Shown here: in pieces, positions 15,864-24,186 of the stretch
How the letters are laid out: every line of letters starts with the position of its first letter
How positions within the stretch are numbered: the first letter of the stretch is position 1
NCBI GenBank assembly: GCA_003562655.1
Contig: PWUC01000123.1
Coordinates: forward strand, 1-26,271
Direction of reading: 5' to 3'
From: Clostridia bacterium
GTDB taxonomy: Bacteria; Bacillota_E; SLMV01; PUMD01
DNA: 26,271 nt
Notes under the pieces: generated by a model
Seen by the model: only the letters and a program-made list of their open reading frames with translations
Database searches by the model: none
Told to the model about the DNA's origin: nothing
Position numbers and translations under genes: made by a program

Positions 15864-16297
15864 AAGAACAGATCCATGTCTGTGAGCTTCTCAGCCGAAT
15901 CCTCGTAGGTCTCCTCGGCAGTGCTTTCAAATTCCTCCCACGTCTCGCCGCTCCAGATCTCGATCCTGTTTCCGACTCCTATGATGACCGCTTCCCTGTC
16001 CAGCTGCCCGTAGCTCCTGAGATTGGAGGGGATCACAGTGCGACCCTGTGAGTCACAGCTGCATTCCGAGGCCCCTGAAAAGAAGAAACGCACAAAGGCG
16101 CGGGCATCGGACTTCGTGAAGGGCAACTCCTTCATCCTCTCGGTCAGGGCTGTCCACTCCGCATCGGGATAGACGAAGAGGCATCGATCGAGTCCCTTGG
16201 TTATGATGAAGGACTCCCCCAGCTCCGCTCGGTATTTTGCGGGGACAATCAGACGACCCTTTTCATCTATATTGTGCCGATACTCTCCCATAAACAC
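15860..16297 (-). CDS. mraZ: Transcriptional regulator MraZ
   Basis: DNA-binding protein that heads dcw clusters and in several bacteria represses its own operon by binding repeats upstream. The 145-residue protein holds two AbrB-like MraZ half-domains, each with the DxxxR signature: HNIDEKGRLIVPAKYR (8-23) and DSQGRTVIPSNLR (82-94), normal for the family. A longer frame reaches 16384, but GTG 16297, 9 bases after GGGGAGG, gives the typical (M)FMGEY start; ATG 16291 two codons later is an alternative. Upstream lies a set of GTGGA repeats (16359-16405) that could be its own operator. It overlaps rsmH by four bases. An acidic C-terminal tail (EESTAEETYEDS-like) is slightly longer than in Bacillus. 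Confidence 0.97.
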   Translation of the reverse strand: MFMGEYRHNIDEKGRLIVPAKYRAELGESFIITKGLDRCLFVYPDAEWTALTERMKELPFTKSDARAFVRFFFSGASECSCDSQGRTVIPSNLRSYGQLDREAVIIGVGNRIEIWSGETWEEFESTAEETYEDSAEKLTDMDLFL

Positions 16298-16358
16298 GAC
16301 CCTGGACCTCCCCTTCCGTCTCTGCTCGCCCTCACTACCCTCCGGCTCTCCCCTATTC

Positions 16359-16421
16359 TCCACTCCGCTCCACTTTCCATCCACCCTCTGTATTCTTCAC
16401 TCCACCCCGGACTCCTCCCAC
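16359..16421 (-). promoter_or_regulatory. Helically phased GTGGA repeats upstream of mraZ: candidate MraZ operator
   Basis: On the minus strand GTGGA occurs at 16401-16405, 16380-16384, 16369-16373 and 16359-16363, with starts 21, 11 and 10 bp apart, plus GTGGG at 16417-16421. The first four lie on the same face of the helix. MraZ proteins are known to bind short direct repeats with about 10-bp period (TGGG-type in E. coli, GTGG-type in mycoplasmas) just upstream of mraZ. Repeats and spacing are seen; MraZ binding is inferred. Confidence 0.5.
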
Positions 16422-16488
16422 GAACACAAAATAGTTTCACATAATATTGGGGAGTTATCTGGTATAAATCGACATGACCGGACAGCAA
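16422..16488 (-). promoter_or_regulatory. AT-rich putative promoter region of the dcw cluster
   Basis: An AT-rich patch between miaA and the GTGGA repeats is the only promoter-like stretch before mraZ. Weak matches are TTGCTG (16483-16488) with TATACC (16461-16466) at 16 bp, and a lone TATTAT at 16441-16446. None is convincing alone, so the exact start is unknown; read-through from miaA is also possible, as I see no U-rich terminator after miaA. Confidence 0.3.
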
Positions 16489-16578
16489 CAGACACAAAGA
16501 GAGGTGATATTGCCCGGGAAATACCGGATGGGCCCGGGTCTTGAGGGCAGTGGTCGGATGCTGGGAGGGAGTGCGGGA

Positions 16579-17508
16579 TCAGTGCAGCCAGTCAGATACC
16601 ATGCGGGAGGCCTCCTCGAAGGCCCTCTCCGAAGACGCGTCAACCCACTCGATGTCCTCATCAGAGCGGAACCAGGTGAGCTGCCTCTTGGCGAAGTTCC
16701 TTGTGTTCCTCTTGATCCTGAAGACGCATTCGTCGGGGCTCACCTCGCCCTCGAGATATTCCATGACCTCCCGGTAGCCGAGGGCCTGGGCCGCGGTTGA
16801 ACTGAGGTCACCGAACTCGTCCAGGATCTGTCGGACCTCCGCCACCAGACCGCGGGCAATCATGTCATCGACCCGCTCCTCGATCCTCTCGTAGAGCAGA
16901 TCTCGACGGGTGCACAGACCGATCTTCAGTGCATTGTAGACCGGTTCGGTGGGGGTCGCCCTCCTCCACTCGGTCATGGTCCGTCCTGTTCTGCGCCTGA
17001 CCTCGATGGCCCGGATCACTCGCCTGACATCGTTGGGGTGAATGCGCCGGGCGCTTTCTGGGTCGATATCCTCGAGTTCGGCATGCAGCGATTGCGGCCC
17101 CTCCCTCGCCGCCTGCCTCCCCAGCTCTTTGCGCAGCTGGGGATCCCTCGGGGCCCGCGCCAGGGGATAGTCATAAAGAAGAGCCCGGACGTAAAGGGCC
17201 GTTCCACCGACCACAATGGGGAGTCTTCGGCGCCCGGTGATGTCCTCGATGATCGAGCGGGCCAGGGCCTTGAACCGGCCCGCGCTGAACCCCTCGGTGG
17301 GGGGAAGGATGTCAATCATGTGGTGGGGCACACCGTCCATCTCCTCCCGGGTCATCTTCGCCGTGCCTATGTCCATGCCCCGGTAGATCTGCATCGAATC
17401 GGCCGAGATGATCTCCCCGCGGTAGCGATGGCCGAGTCTGACCGCCAGTTCACTCTTGCCGACGGCCGTGGGCCCCAGGATCACCAGAACACGCAGTTGC
17501 TCGCCCAT
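16579..17508 (-). CDS. miaA: tRNA dimethylallyltransferase MiaA
   Basis: Transfers a dimethylallyl group to N6 of A37 in tRNAs reading UNN codons; the product is then methylthiolated by MiaB, encoded nearby. The 309-residue protein has the P-loop GPTAVGKSELA, the substrate-binding SADSMQIYRGMDIGTAKM, VPHHMIDILPP, VGGTALYVRALLY, HPNDVRRVIRAIEV and QALGYREVMEYL, then KRNTRNFAKRQLTWFR. I favour ATG 17508, 9 bases after AGGGGAG; ATG 17517 directly abuts that site and would add three residues. It starts 15 bases after the mutL stop. The hfq gene often found after miaA in Firmicutes is not here. Confidence 0.96.
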   Translation of the reverse strand: MGEQLRVLVILGPTAVGKSELAVRLGHRYRGEIISADSMQIYRGMDIGTAKMTREEMDGVPHHMIDILPPTEGFSAGRFKALARSIIEDITGRRRLPIVVGGTALYVRALLYDYPLARAPRDPQLRKELGRQAAREGPQSLHAELEDIDPESARRIHPNDVRRVIRAIEVRRRTGRTMTEWRRATPTEPVYNALKIGLCTRRDLLYERIEERVDDMIARGLVAEVRQILDEFGDLSSTAAQALGYREVMEYLEGEVSPDECVFRIKRNTRNFAKRQLTWFRSDEDIEWVDASSERAFEEASRMVSDWLH

Positions 17509-17523
17509 CTCATCCATCTCCCC

Positions 17524-19224
17524 TCAACGGCGTCCGAACATGCGCGACAGCTCCCGCCTCGAGAGCACCACCACCGTCGGGCGGCCGTGCGGACAGGTGC
17601 CCGCCTGTTCTAACCCGGCCAGGTCGTCGAAGAGCTGCCTGATCTCGGAAACACTCAAGCTGTCGCCCGCCCGCACCGCCGACTTGCAGGCGGCAGTGGC
17701 CATCGCGGCTGACTCCCCTGTGGTGGGGCCCTCCCTCATCTTCTCCAGGACCTCGGTCAGCATGTGGGCGGAGGCCGGTTCGCCCGCGTAGACCGGAACC
17801 CCTCTGACCAGCAGGGTGTCGCGACCGAAGGGCTGCACGTCAAAACCCAGGGCCTCGAGATCATCCCTGTGCGCCTCCCACCGCTGCATCTGCTCGGGAC
17901 TCACCTCACAGGAGTGGGGCACGGCCAGCCGCTGACAGGGAGCCGCTTTCGACCGCCGGGCCTCGAGGGCCCGCTCATAGTATAACCGCTCGTGGGCAGC
18001 GTGCTGATCGATCACGTACATTCCCCCGGGGCCCCCGGCGACAATGTAGGTCCTGTCAATCTGCCCGAGGGGCCGCAGCTGACTGAACACCTCAGAGGAT
18101 GTCTGCTCGCCAGCCGGGTGCGAGAGGTAGGTGAGCTGGGTCTCAGCTGTCCGGTCTGCTCCCCCGGTCCCGGCCGGGGTCTTTGGACCATCACTGCCCC
18201 TCCCCGTCGCCGAGATCTCCCAGCGAGGGGCCGGCATGCCCAGAAGGGCGCCCCTGACCCGGTTGTATATGCCCCCCAGCAGCTCTCGCTCCTCCAGAAT
18301 GCGCACCTCCCGCTTGGCCGGGTGGACGTTGACATCGATCCTCTCGGGCGCCAGCGAGATCACCAGGATGGCAAAGGGATGGCGGCCCCGGTCCATGAAC
18401 CCCTCGTAGGCGCGGTTCAGCACCGCCCCGATGCCCGGGTGGTTGACCGGCCTCCGGTTGATCAGGACATACTGCCGGTCGCGGCGGCTCCTGCTGATGG
18501 CCGGGGTCCCGACAAATCCCTCCACCGTCTCCTGCGGCTCCGCGATGGGCAGGATCTCGCCGGCCACCTCGGCTCCAAAAACCTCCGCGATGCACTGTCT
18601 CAGGTCTCCGCTGCCGCTGGTGAAGATCTGCTCCTCTGAGGCGCTGAAGAGCCGCAAGGACACCTCCGGATGAGCCAGGGCCATCTCCCTGACGACCGAA
18701 GACACGTGGGACATCTCCGTCGCCTGGCGGCGGAGATGCTTCTTGCGAGCCGGCGTGTTGTAGAAGAGGTTTCTGACCTGGATCCTGGTACCAGGGGGGC
18801 CGCCCCGCGGCTGCAGGGGGGCCTCAGCTCCTCCCTCCACCCGCAGGACGGCACCCGCATCTGCCGCCCGTGGGCGAGAGTAGATCTGCACCTGCGAGAC
18901 CGAGGCGATACTGGCCAGGGCCTCCCCCCGAAAACCCAGCGTCTCAATCGCCTCCAGGTCATCGTCGACGGCGATCTTGCTGGTGGCATGGGGGGCGACA
19001 GCCAGGAGTAGATCTTCGGGTCCCATGCCGATGCCGTCATCGGCAACGGCGATCCGCTCCATCCCTCCCCGGCTCACGTCGATCCTGACCTCGGATGCCC
19101 CGGCATCGATGGCGTTCTCCACCAGCTCCTTGACCACCGAGGAAGGCCGCTGCACGACCTCACCGGCCGCGATCCGGTTCACCAGGGCCTGGGGCAATCT
19201 CTTGATCCGGGCGCCCTCACTCAT
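17524..19224 (-). CDS. mutL: DNA mismatch repair protein MutL (endonuclease type)
   Basis: GHKL ATPase that links mismatch recognition by MutS to strand incision. The 566-residue protein has the ATPase motifs VVKELVENAIDAGA (catalytic Glu near 37), DDGIGM, THATSKI-like PHATSKI and TLGFRGEAL, then a disordered linker (about 335-380) and the dimerisation domain. The metal-binding nuclease motif DQHAAHERLYYE (near 406-417), ACKSAVRAGD and CPHGRP show an active latent endonuclease, as in bacteria lacking MutH. QRLAVP (about 431-436) fits the beta-clamp-binding motif seen in Bacillus MutL. ATG 19224 overlaps the mutS end by 8 bases, so the two are coupled. Confidence 0.97.
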   Translation of the reverse strand: MSEGARIKRLPQALVNRIAAGEVVQRPSSVVKELVENAIDAGASEVRIDVSRGGMERIAVADDGIGMGPEDLLLAVAPHATSKIAVDDDLEAIETLGFRGEALASIASVSQVQIYSRPRAADAGAVLRVEGGAEAPLQPRGGPPGTRIQVRNLFYNTPARKKHLRRQATEMSHVSSVVREMALAHPEVSLRLFSASEEQIFTSGSGDLRQCIAEVFGAEVAGEILPIAEPQETVEGFVGTPAISRSRRDRQYVLINRRPVNHPGIGAVLNRAYEGFMDRGRHPFAILVISLAPERIDVNVHPAKREVRILEERELLGGIYNRVRGALLGMPAPRWEISATGRGSDGPKTPAGTGGADRTAETQLTYLSHPAGEQTSSEVFSQLRPLGQIDRTYIVAGGPGGMYVIDQHAAHERLYYERALEARRSKAAPCQRLAVPHSCEVSPEQMQRWEAHRDDLEALGFDVQPFGRDTLLVRGVPVYAGEPASAHMLTEVLEKMREGPTTGESAAMATAACKSAVRAGDSLSVSEIRQLFDDLAGLEQAGTCPHGRPTVVVLSRRELSRMFGRR

Positions 19225-21802
19225 TCTCCTCATCTCCCTGGCTGAACAGTGAGACCTGGCTGAAGGAGCCCCTCTTGCGGGTGACCACCCGTCCGTCCGT
19301 CAACCGGACTTCGTCCTCAGCAGCGGCGGGGGTCAGGACCTCCGAGGACTGCTCCAGGTCCGAGAGCAGCTGGTGGGCGCGGGAGATGACGGGTCGCGGC
19401 AGACCCGCCAGCCGCGCCACGTGAATCCCGTAGCTTCTGTCCGTCGGCCCCGGAACCACCTGGCGCAAAAAGATGACGTCGTCGCCCTTCTCCCGCACTG
19501 CCACCGAGTAGTTGGCCACTCCGTGATACCGATCGGCCAGGCGGGTTAGCTCGTGATAATGAGTGGCAAAGAGAGTGCGGCATCCCAACCGCGCCGAGCG
19601 CCGGATGTACTCACACGTGGCCCAGGCGATGCTGATGCCGTCGTAGGTGCTGGTGCCACGGCCCACCTCATCGAGGATGAGCAGGCTCCGCGTGGTGGCA
19701 TTGTTGAGGATGTTGGCCACCTCGGTCATCTCCATCATGAAGGTACTGCGCCCCCGCGTCAGATCATCGGCCGCCCCGATCCGGGTGAAGATCTGGTCGG
19801 AGACCCCGATCCGGGCCCGCTCTGCCGGAACGAAGGAGCCCATCTGGGCCATGATCACGATCAGGCCCACCTGGCGCAGGTAGGTGGACTTGCCTGACAT
19901 GTTGGGCCCGGTCACCACCAGAAAGGCCTGGCTGTCGCAGTCGATGTAGCAGTCATTGGGGACAAAGGGTTCATCCATGTCCGCGCCGTCCAGCACCGGG
20001 TGCCTTCCCTGTATGATGTCCAGGACCAGGCCCTCATCCACAACGGGCCGACAGTAGTTGTTGTGGGCAGCAACCAGGGCCAGACTGTGCAAAAGATCGA
20101 TCCGGGCCAGGGTGGCCGCCGCCCCCAACAGGCGGTCCACCTCCCCGGCGGTGCTCTCTCTCAGGCGCACGAAGGCCCGGTGCTCCAGCTCTGCCAGCCG
20201 GTCCTCGGCGCCGAAGATGACGGCCTCCTTCTCCTTGAGTTCGGGGGTGACATAGCGTTCGGAATTGACCAGGGTCTGCTTGCGCTCATAGGAATCCGGC
20301 ACCAGATCCCTGTTTGGATGGGTCACCTCCAGGTAGTACCCGAAGACCTTGTTGTGACCAACCTTCAGGGACTTGATGCCCGTCCTCTCGCGCTCGCGGA
20401 CCTCCAGTCCCGCGATCCACTGCTTTCCCTCTTCTGAGCGCCGGCGCAGCCGGTCGATGTCCTCATCGTAGCCGGTGCGTATGATCCCCCCCTCCCGGAT
20501 CGTCGCCGGGGGCTCGTCGACCAGGGCTCTGTCCAGCTCCTCCCGGACATCCTGGAGCAGATCGGTCTCTGTGAACAGCTCATGCCACAGGCAGGATTGA
20601 TCGCCGACCTCGGGCATGCCGGACAGGGCATCCATCACCCCGGGGATCCGGCCCAGCGAGGCCCGCAGGGCAGCCATGTCTCTGGGACTGGCAGTGCCGT
20701 GGGAGACCCGTCCCGCCAGCCGTTCCAGGTCCTGAATCCTGCGCAGCGACTCCCGCAGTCGATCCCGGGTCAGGGGATCATTGACCAGGGCCTGCACCCC
20801 ATCCAGGCGCCGCCCTATGGCCCCGGGATCCCGAAGGGGGCGCTCCATCTGCCGCCGCAGGAGCCTGCCCCCCATGGGGGTCTCGGTCCGGTCCACCGCC
20901 TCCAGCAGCGTTCCCCCCTGCCGATCGGAGAACAGCGGCTCGGTCAGCTCGAGGGTGCGGCGGGCGACCGGGTCAATGATCAGGTGATCCTCGACGTTGT
21001 AGGTCTGAAGGGTGACCATCTGCCGGAGGCCATTCTTCTGGGTGTCCCGGAGGTAGTGCAGAAGCCCGCCCGCCGCCCGCACGGCCTGGGGCCTGTCATC
21101 ACAACCGAAGCCAGCCAGGTTTGACACCCCAAAATGCTCGCGCAGAATCTCCCTGCACCGGGCTTCATCGAAGACCCAGTCCTCCAGCTGCGGAAAATGA
21201 AGCGTCGCCCCTTCGGTGAGGCCCTCCCTCAGGGCATCCGCCCCGGAAAGCCCGGGATCCACACAACACTCCCGGGGCTCGTGCCGGGCGAACTCTCCCA
21301 TGATCCTGCGCCGGGCGTCGGGCCCGTCCACCTGCACACAGGCAAAGTAGCCCGTGGATATGTCGGCGACGGCCATGCCCAGGGAATCTCCCGCACCCGC
21401 CACCGCTGCTGCGAGGTTGTCCCTCTTGCTGCCCATCACCGCCGCGTCCATCCTGGCCCCCGGGGTGATGACCCGAACCACCTCCCGTCTCACCAGGCCC
21501 CGCCCGGCAGAGGCCTCTTCCATCTGTTCACAGATCGCCACGCGCTGCCCGGCATCCAGCAGCGTCTGTATGTATGATTCCGCAGCATGATAGGGCACTC
21601 CGGCCATGGGAACCCGGACACCCCCGCCCCCATCTCTGGAAGTGAGAGCGATGTCCAGAAGCCGGGCTGCGACCTCAGCATCCTCGAAGAACATCTCGTA
21701 GAAGTCCCCCATGCGGAAAAACAGCATCTCATCCGGGTGCAGCTCCTTGATGCTCAGATACTGCTTCATCATCGGGGTGCTCACTTCATCTTTGCGCCCC
21801 AT
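19217..21802 (-). CDS. mutS: DNA mismatch recognition protein MutS
   Basis: Mismatch-binding ABC-type ATPase that starts repair. The 861-residue protein is full length, with the mismatch-reading motif GDFYEMF (32-38; Phe34, Glu36), connector, lever and clamp domains, Walker A GPNMSGKST (632-640), Walker B with DEVGRGTS (711-718) and ATHYHEL (746-752). QVSLF near the C-terminus (849-853) matches the beta-clamp-binding QxSLF consensus. The ATG at 21802 follows GGGGAGGAGA. It is the first gene of the mutS-mutL-miaA run and diverges from the methyltransferase gene across an 89-bp gap. Confidence 0.98.
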   Translation of the reverse strand: MGRKDEVSTPMMKQYLSIKELHPDEMLFFRMGDFYEMFFEDAEVAARLLDIALTSRDGGGGVRVPMAGVPYHAAESYIQTLLDAGQRVAICEQMEEASAGRGLVRREVVRVITPGARMDAAVMGSKRDNLAAAVAGAGDSLGMAVADISTGYFACVQVDGPDARRRIMGEFARHEPRECCVDPGLSGADALREGLTEGATLHFPQLEDWVFDEARCREILREHFGVSNLAGFGCDDRPQAVRAAGGLLHYLRDTQKNGLRQMVTLQTYNVEDHLIIDPVARRTLELTEPLFSDRQGGTLLEAVDRTETPMGGRLLRRQMERPLRDPGAIGRRLDGVQALVNDPLTRDRLRESLRRIQDLERLAGRVSHGTASPRDMAALRASLGRIPGVMDALSGMPEVGDQSCLWHELFTETDLLQDVREELDRALVDEPPATIREGGIIRTGYDEDIDRLRRRSEEGKQWIAGLEVRERERTGIKSLKVGHNKVFGYYLEVTHPNRDLVPDSYERKQTLVNSERYVTPELKEKEAVIFGAEDRLAELEHRAFVRLRESTAGEVDRLLGAAATLARIDLLHSLALVAAHNNYCRPVVDEGLVLDIIQGRHPVLDGADMDEPFVPNDCYIDCDSQAFLVVTGPNMSGKSTYLRQVGLIVIMAQMGSFVPAERARIGVSDQIFTRIGAADDLTRGRSTFMMEMTEVANILNNATTRSLLILDEVGRGTSTYDGISIAWATCEYIRRSARLGCRTLFATHYHELTRLADRYHGVANYSVAVREKGDDVIFLRQVVPGPTDRSYGIHVARLAGLPRPVISRAHQLLSDLEQSSEVLTPAAAEDEVRLTDGRVVTRKRGSFSQVSLFSQGDEENE

Positions 21803-21820
21803 TCTCTCCTCCCCTCAAGC

Positions 21821-21868
21821 TTGACCTGACTCTCTATGTATTGTACAAGAAAGCAGACTCTCCATAAA
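21821..21868. promoter_or_regulatory. Overlapping divergent promoters for mutS (-) and the methyltransferase gene (+)
   Basis: Plus strand: TTGACC (21821-21826), 17 bp, TACAAG (21844-21849), about 43 bases before the methyltransferase ATG. Minus strand: TACAAT (21840-21845) with a poor -35 TTTATG (21863-21868) at 17 bp, about 38 bases before the mutS ATG. The two -10 boxes overlap in the palindrome TTGTACAA (21841-21848), so the promoters would probably compete. Sequence matches are seen; activity is inferred. Confidence 0.45.
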
Positions 21869-21891
21869 TCGACCTGCGGAGGTGGACAGGC

Positions 21892-22737
21892 ATGAGCGTC
21901 CCGGGCGTGGCGGCACTGAAGTTTCTCAACCGGTTCTTTCCGCGACCCGTCCATCCCTTCAACCTGGAGACGGACGGGACCATGACCTACGCCCGCTGGC
22001 AGTTTGAGCAGGGTCTGCGCACCATCCACTACTACCTGGGCTTCGCAACCGTCCACGAGATGTTCAGGGATAAGAGGGTCCTTGATGTCGGCTGCGGGGC
22101 CGGGGGCAAGACCTGCTACTACGCCACCCTGAATCCCTCCCACGTGTGGGGCATCGACACCGTCGAGGGCTACCGCTGCCGGGCGGAGGCCTTCAGCCGA
22201 AGGGAAGGGCTCGGCGACCTGACCAGCTTCGTCACCGGCGATGCCGGGGACATGTCCTTTCCCGACGGGTTCTTCGACACCATCATCATGAATGACACGG
22301 TGGAGCACCTGGCGGAACCGGTGAGGGTCCTTGATGAATGCCTGCGGGTCCTCCGCCCCGGGGGAAGGCTCTTCGTCAACTTCCCGCCCTACTGCCACCC
22401 CTACGGCGCCCACCTCTCCGATGTCATCGGCATCCCCTGGGTGCACCTGATCTTCTCCGAATCGACCCTGGTCACCGCCTACCGCCAGCTGGTGCAGGAC
22501 CACCCCGACGCCGAGGCCCGCCTCAACCTGAGGCTGGGAAATGCAGGCTCCGACCGGCTGGCCTACCTCAACGGCATGACGGCCCGGAGATTCCGTCGCA
22601 TCGCAGCCGACCTGCCCGCCGAACTGCTCTACTACCGTGAGGTGCCCCTTCGCCCCTACCTGGCTCCCCTGGCCCTGGTGCCCCTCGTGAGGGAGTGCTT
22701 CATCCGGATGGTCGTCGCAGTGTTCACCAGCAGCTAG
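21892..22737 (+). CDS. Class I SAM-dependent methyltransferase, substrate unknown
   Basis: Soluble 281-residue protein with a Rossmann methyltransferase core. Motif I is VLDVGCGAGGKT (63-74), the acidic end of strand 2 is GIDTVEGY (87-94), GDAGDMSFPDGFFDTIIMNDTVEHL (116-140) holds motifs II-III, and LRVLRPGGRLFVNFPPY matches the Methyltransf_11/UbiE-like post-motif. The C-terminal 100 residues carry no domain I recognise, and no neighbour suggests a substrate. The ATG at 21892 follows GGAGGTGG. The gene lies opposite to its neighbours, splitting miaB from mutS, and its stop codon overlaps that of miaB. Codon use looks like the neighbours', so recent transfer is not evident. It could act on a small molecule, lipid or sugar; I cannot say which. 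Confidence 0.85.
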   Translation: MSVPGVAALKFLNRFFPRPVHPFNLETDGTMTYARWQFEQGLRTIHYYLGFATVHEMFRDKRVLDVGCGAGGKTCYYATLNPSHVWGIDTVEGYRCRAEAFSRREGLGDLTSFVTGDAGDMSFPDGFFDTIIMNDTVEHLAEPVRVLDECLRVLRPGGRLFVNFPPYCHPYGAHLSDVIGIPWVHLIFSESTLVTAYRQLVQDHPDAEARLNLRLGNAGSDRLAYLNGMTARRFRRIAADLPAELLYYREVPLRPYLAPLALVPLVRECFIRMVVAVFTSS

Positions 22738-24071
22738 CTGACGATCTCTGCCCGGAGCTGAAAGGTCTCGCCCCTTGTAATCCGTACCTGGACGAAACAA
22801 TCCCTCAGCGACCTGGGGCCCTCGGCCAGCACCAGCTTGTTGGTTCGGCTGCGACACCTCAAAACGGCGGGATCCCTGGTGCCCGGTCCATCGACCAGCA
22901 CCGTAATCTCCCGGCCCTCAAGGGCCCGGTTGCGCTCCAGGGAGATGGCGTACTGCAGCTCGTTCAACCGGTTCAGGCGCTCCTTTTTGACCTCGAGGGA
23001 CACCTGGTCGCAGTATTCGGCAGCCCGGGTTCCCGAACGCGGAGAGTAAAGGAAGCTGAAGGCACCGTCGAAACGGACCCGGCGGAAGAGATCGCAGGTA
23101 TCGTCAAAGTCCTCCGCGGTCTCACCCGGGAAGCCGACGATGACGTCGGTGGTGATCGAGGCCCCGGGCGTCACCTCCCGGATCCGCGCGGTCAGTTCCA
23201 GGTATTGCTCCCTGGTGTAGCCGCGGTTCATGCGCTCCAGGATCCGATCACTGCCGCTCTGCACCGGCAGGTGGTAGTGCTCGCACACCCGGTCCAGATC
23301 GGCGATGCGGTCGACAAGATCCGCGGAGAAATCCCGGGGATGGGAGGTCGTATACCGGATCCACTCGAGACCATCCACGTCGTTGAGCAGTTCCAGGAGG
23401 TCGCCAAAATTGAAGTCCTCCTCCAGGTCCCTGCCGTAGGAGTTGACATTCTGCCCGAGCAGCGTGATCTCCCGAACACCGTCACCGACCAGCTCCTGCA
23501 CCTCACGCGCGATGTCCCGGGCAGGTCGGCTGATCTCCCGTCCGCGAACATAGGGAACGATGCAGTACGTGCAGAAGTTGCTGCACCCGTATATGATCGG
23601 CACCCAGGCCCTGACCCCCGCAGTCCGCCGCCGGGGCAGGTCCGTGGGCAGGACCCCTTCCCCGCACTCCCTTTGCACCAGGATCTCGTCGCAGCGCCGG
23701 GCTTCTTCGAGAAGCTCCGGCAACCGGTGCAGCTGATCGGTGCCCAGGACGAAGTCGACGTGAGGAGTCCGCTGGCGCAGCCTGTCGAGGGCGCCGTCCT
23801 GCATGACCATGCACCCGCAGACCCCGATCATCAGCCTGGGATTGGCATACTTGTGCTTCTTCAAACGCCCGAGCTCTCCCAGGATCCGCTGTTCCGCACT
23901 CTCGCGCACGCAGCAGGTGTTCACCAGTATGACGCTCGCCTTCGCGGCATCCCCGGCCGGCTCGTATCCCATATCTTCCAGGATCCCGGCCAGGACTTCG
24001 GAATCATGTTCATTCATCTGGCAGCCGTAGGTCTGGATATGATAGCGCTCCACTGCCTCGTCTCTCGTCAC
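22734..24071 (-). CDS. miaB: tRNA-2-methylthio-N6-dimethylallyladenosine synthase MiaB
   Basis: Radical-SAM methylthiotransferase converting i6A37 (made by MiaA) to ms2i6A37 in tRNA, using two 4Fe-4S clusters. The 445-residue protein has the N-terminal UPF0004 domain with cluster cysteines in TYGCQMNEHDSE (Cys17), NTCCVRESAE (Cys53) and VCGCM (Cys87), the radical-SAM motif GCSNFCTYCIVPYVRG (Cys163, 167, 170), LLGQNVNSYG, and a C-terminal TRAM domain. The TYGCQMN start and pattern favour MiaB over MtaB or RimO. The frame is open to 24173, but GTG 24071, after GGGGGG at 6 bases, gives the usual length. Its last codon overlaps the convergent methyltransferase stop. Confidence 0.95.
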   Translation of the reverse strand: MTRDEAVERYHIQTYGCQMNEHDSEVLAGILEDMGYEPAGDAAKASVILVNTCCVRESAEQRILGELGRLKKHKYANPRLMIGVCGCMVMQDGALDRLRQRTPHVDFVLGTDQLHRLPELLEEARRCDEILVQRECGEGVLPTDLPRRRTAGVRAWVPIIYGCSNFCTYCIVPYVRGREISRPARDIAREVQELVGDGVREITLLGQNVNSYGRDLEEDFNFGDLLELLNDVDGLEWIRYTTSHPRDFSADLVDRIADLDRVCEHYHLPVQSGSDRILERMNRGYTREQYLELTARIREVTPGASITTDVIVGFPGETAEDFDDTCDLFRRVRFDGAFSFLYSPRSGTRAAEYCDQVSLEVKKERLNRLNELQYAISLERNRALEGREITVLVDGPGTRDPAVLRCRSRTNKLVLAEGPRSLRDCFVQVRITRGETFQLRAEIVS

Positions 24072-24103
24072 ACTCAGCCCCCCACCGTCAACCTTTGAGA
24101 TAT

Positions 24104-24132
24104 AGGATACCACCACCGGGGCCCATTGTCTC
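24104..24132 (-). promoter_or_regulatory. Candidate miaB promoter
   Basis: On the minus strand GAGACA (24127-24132) and TATCCT (24104-24109) are spaced by 17 bp, with TGG before the -10 giving an extended -10. Each hexamer matches 4 of 6 consensus bases. It lies about 33 bases before the miaB GTG. Moderate match, use inferred. Confidence 0.35.
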
Positions 24133-24186
24133 CCCGCACTCCGTGTGACACACTTGACAGGAAACCACCCCATATTGGAGGATCAC

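Noticed and set aside
16298..16578. Possible hfq or other small gene between miaA and mraZ
   Set aside because: The only frame here (about 68 codons) does not resemble Hfq and overlaps the miaA end; the region reads better as a promoter and operator.
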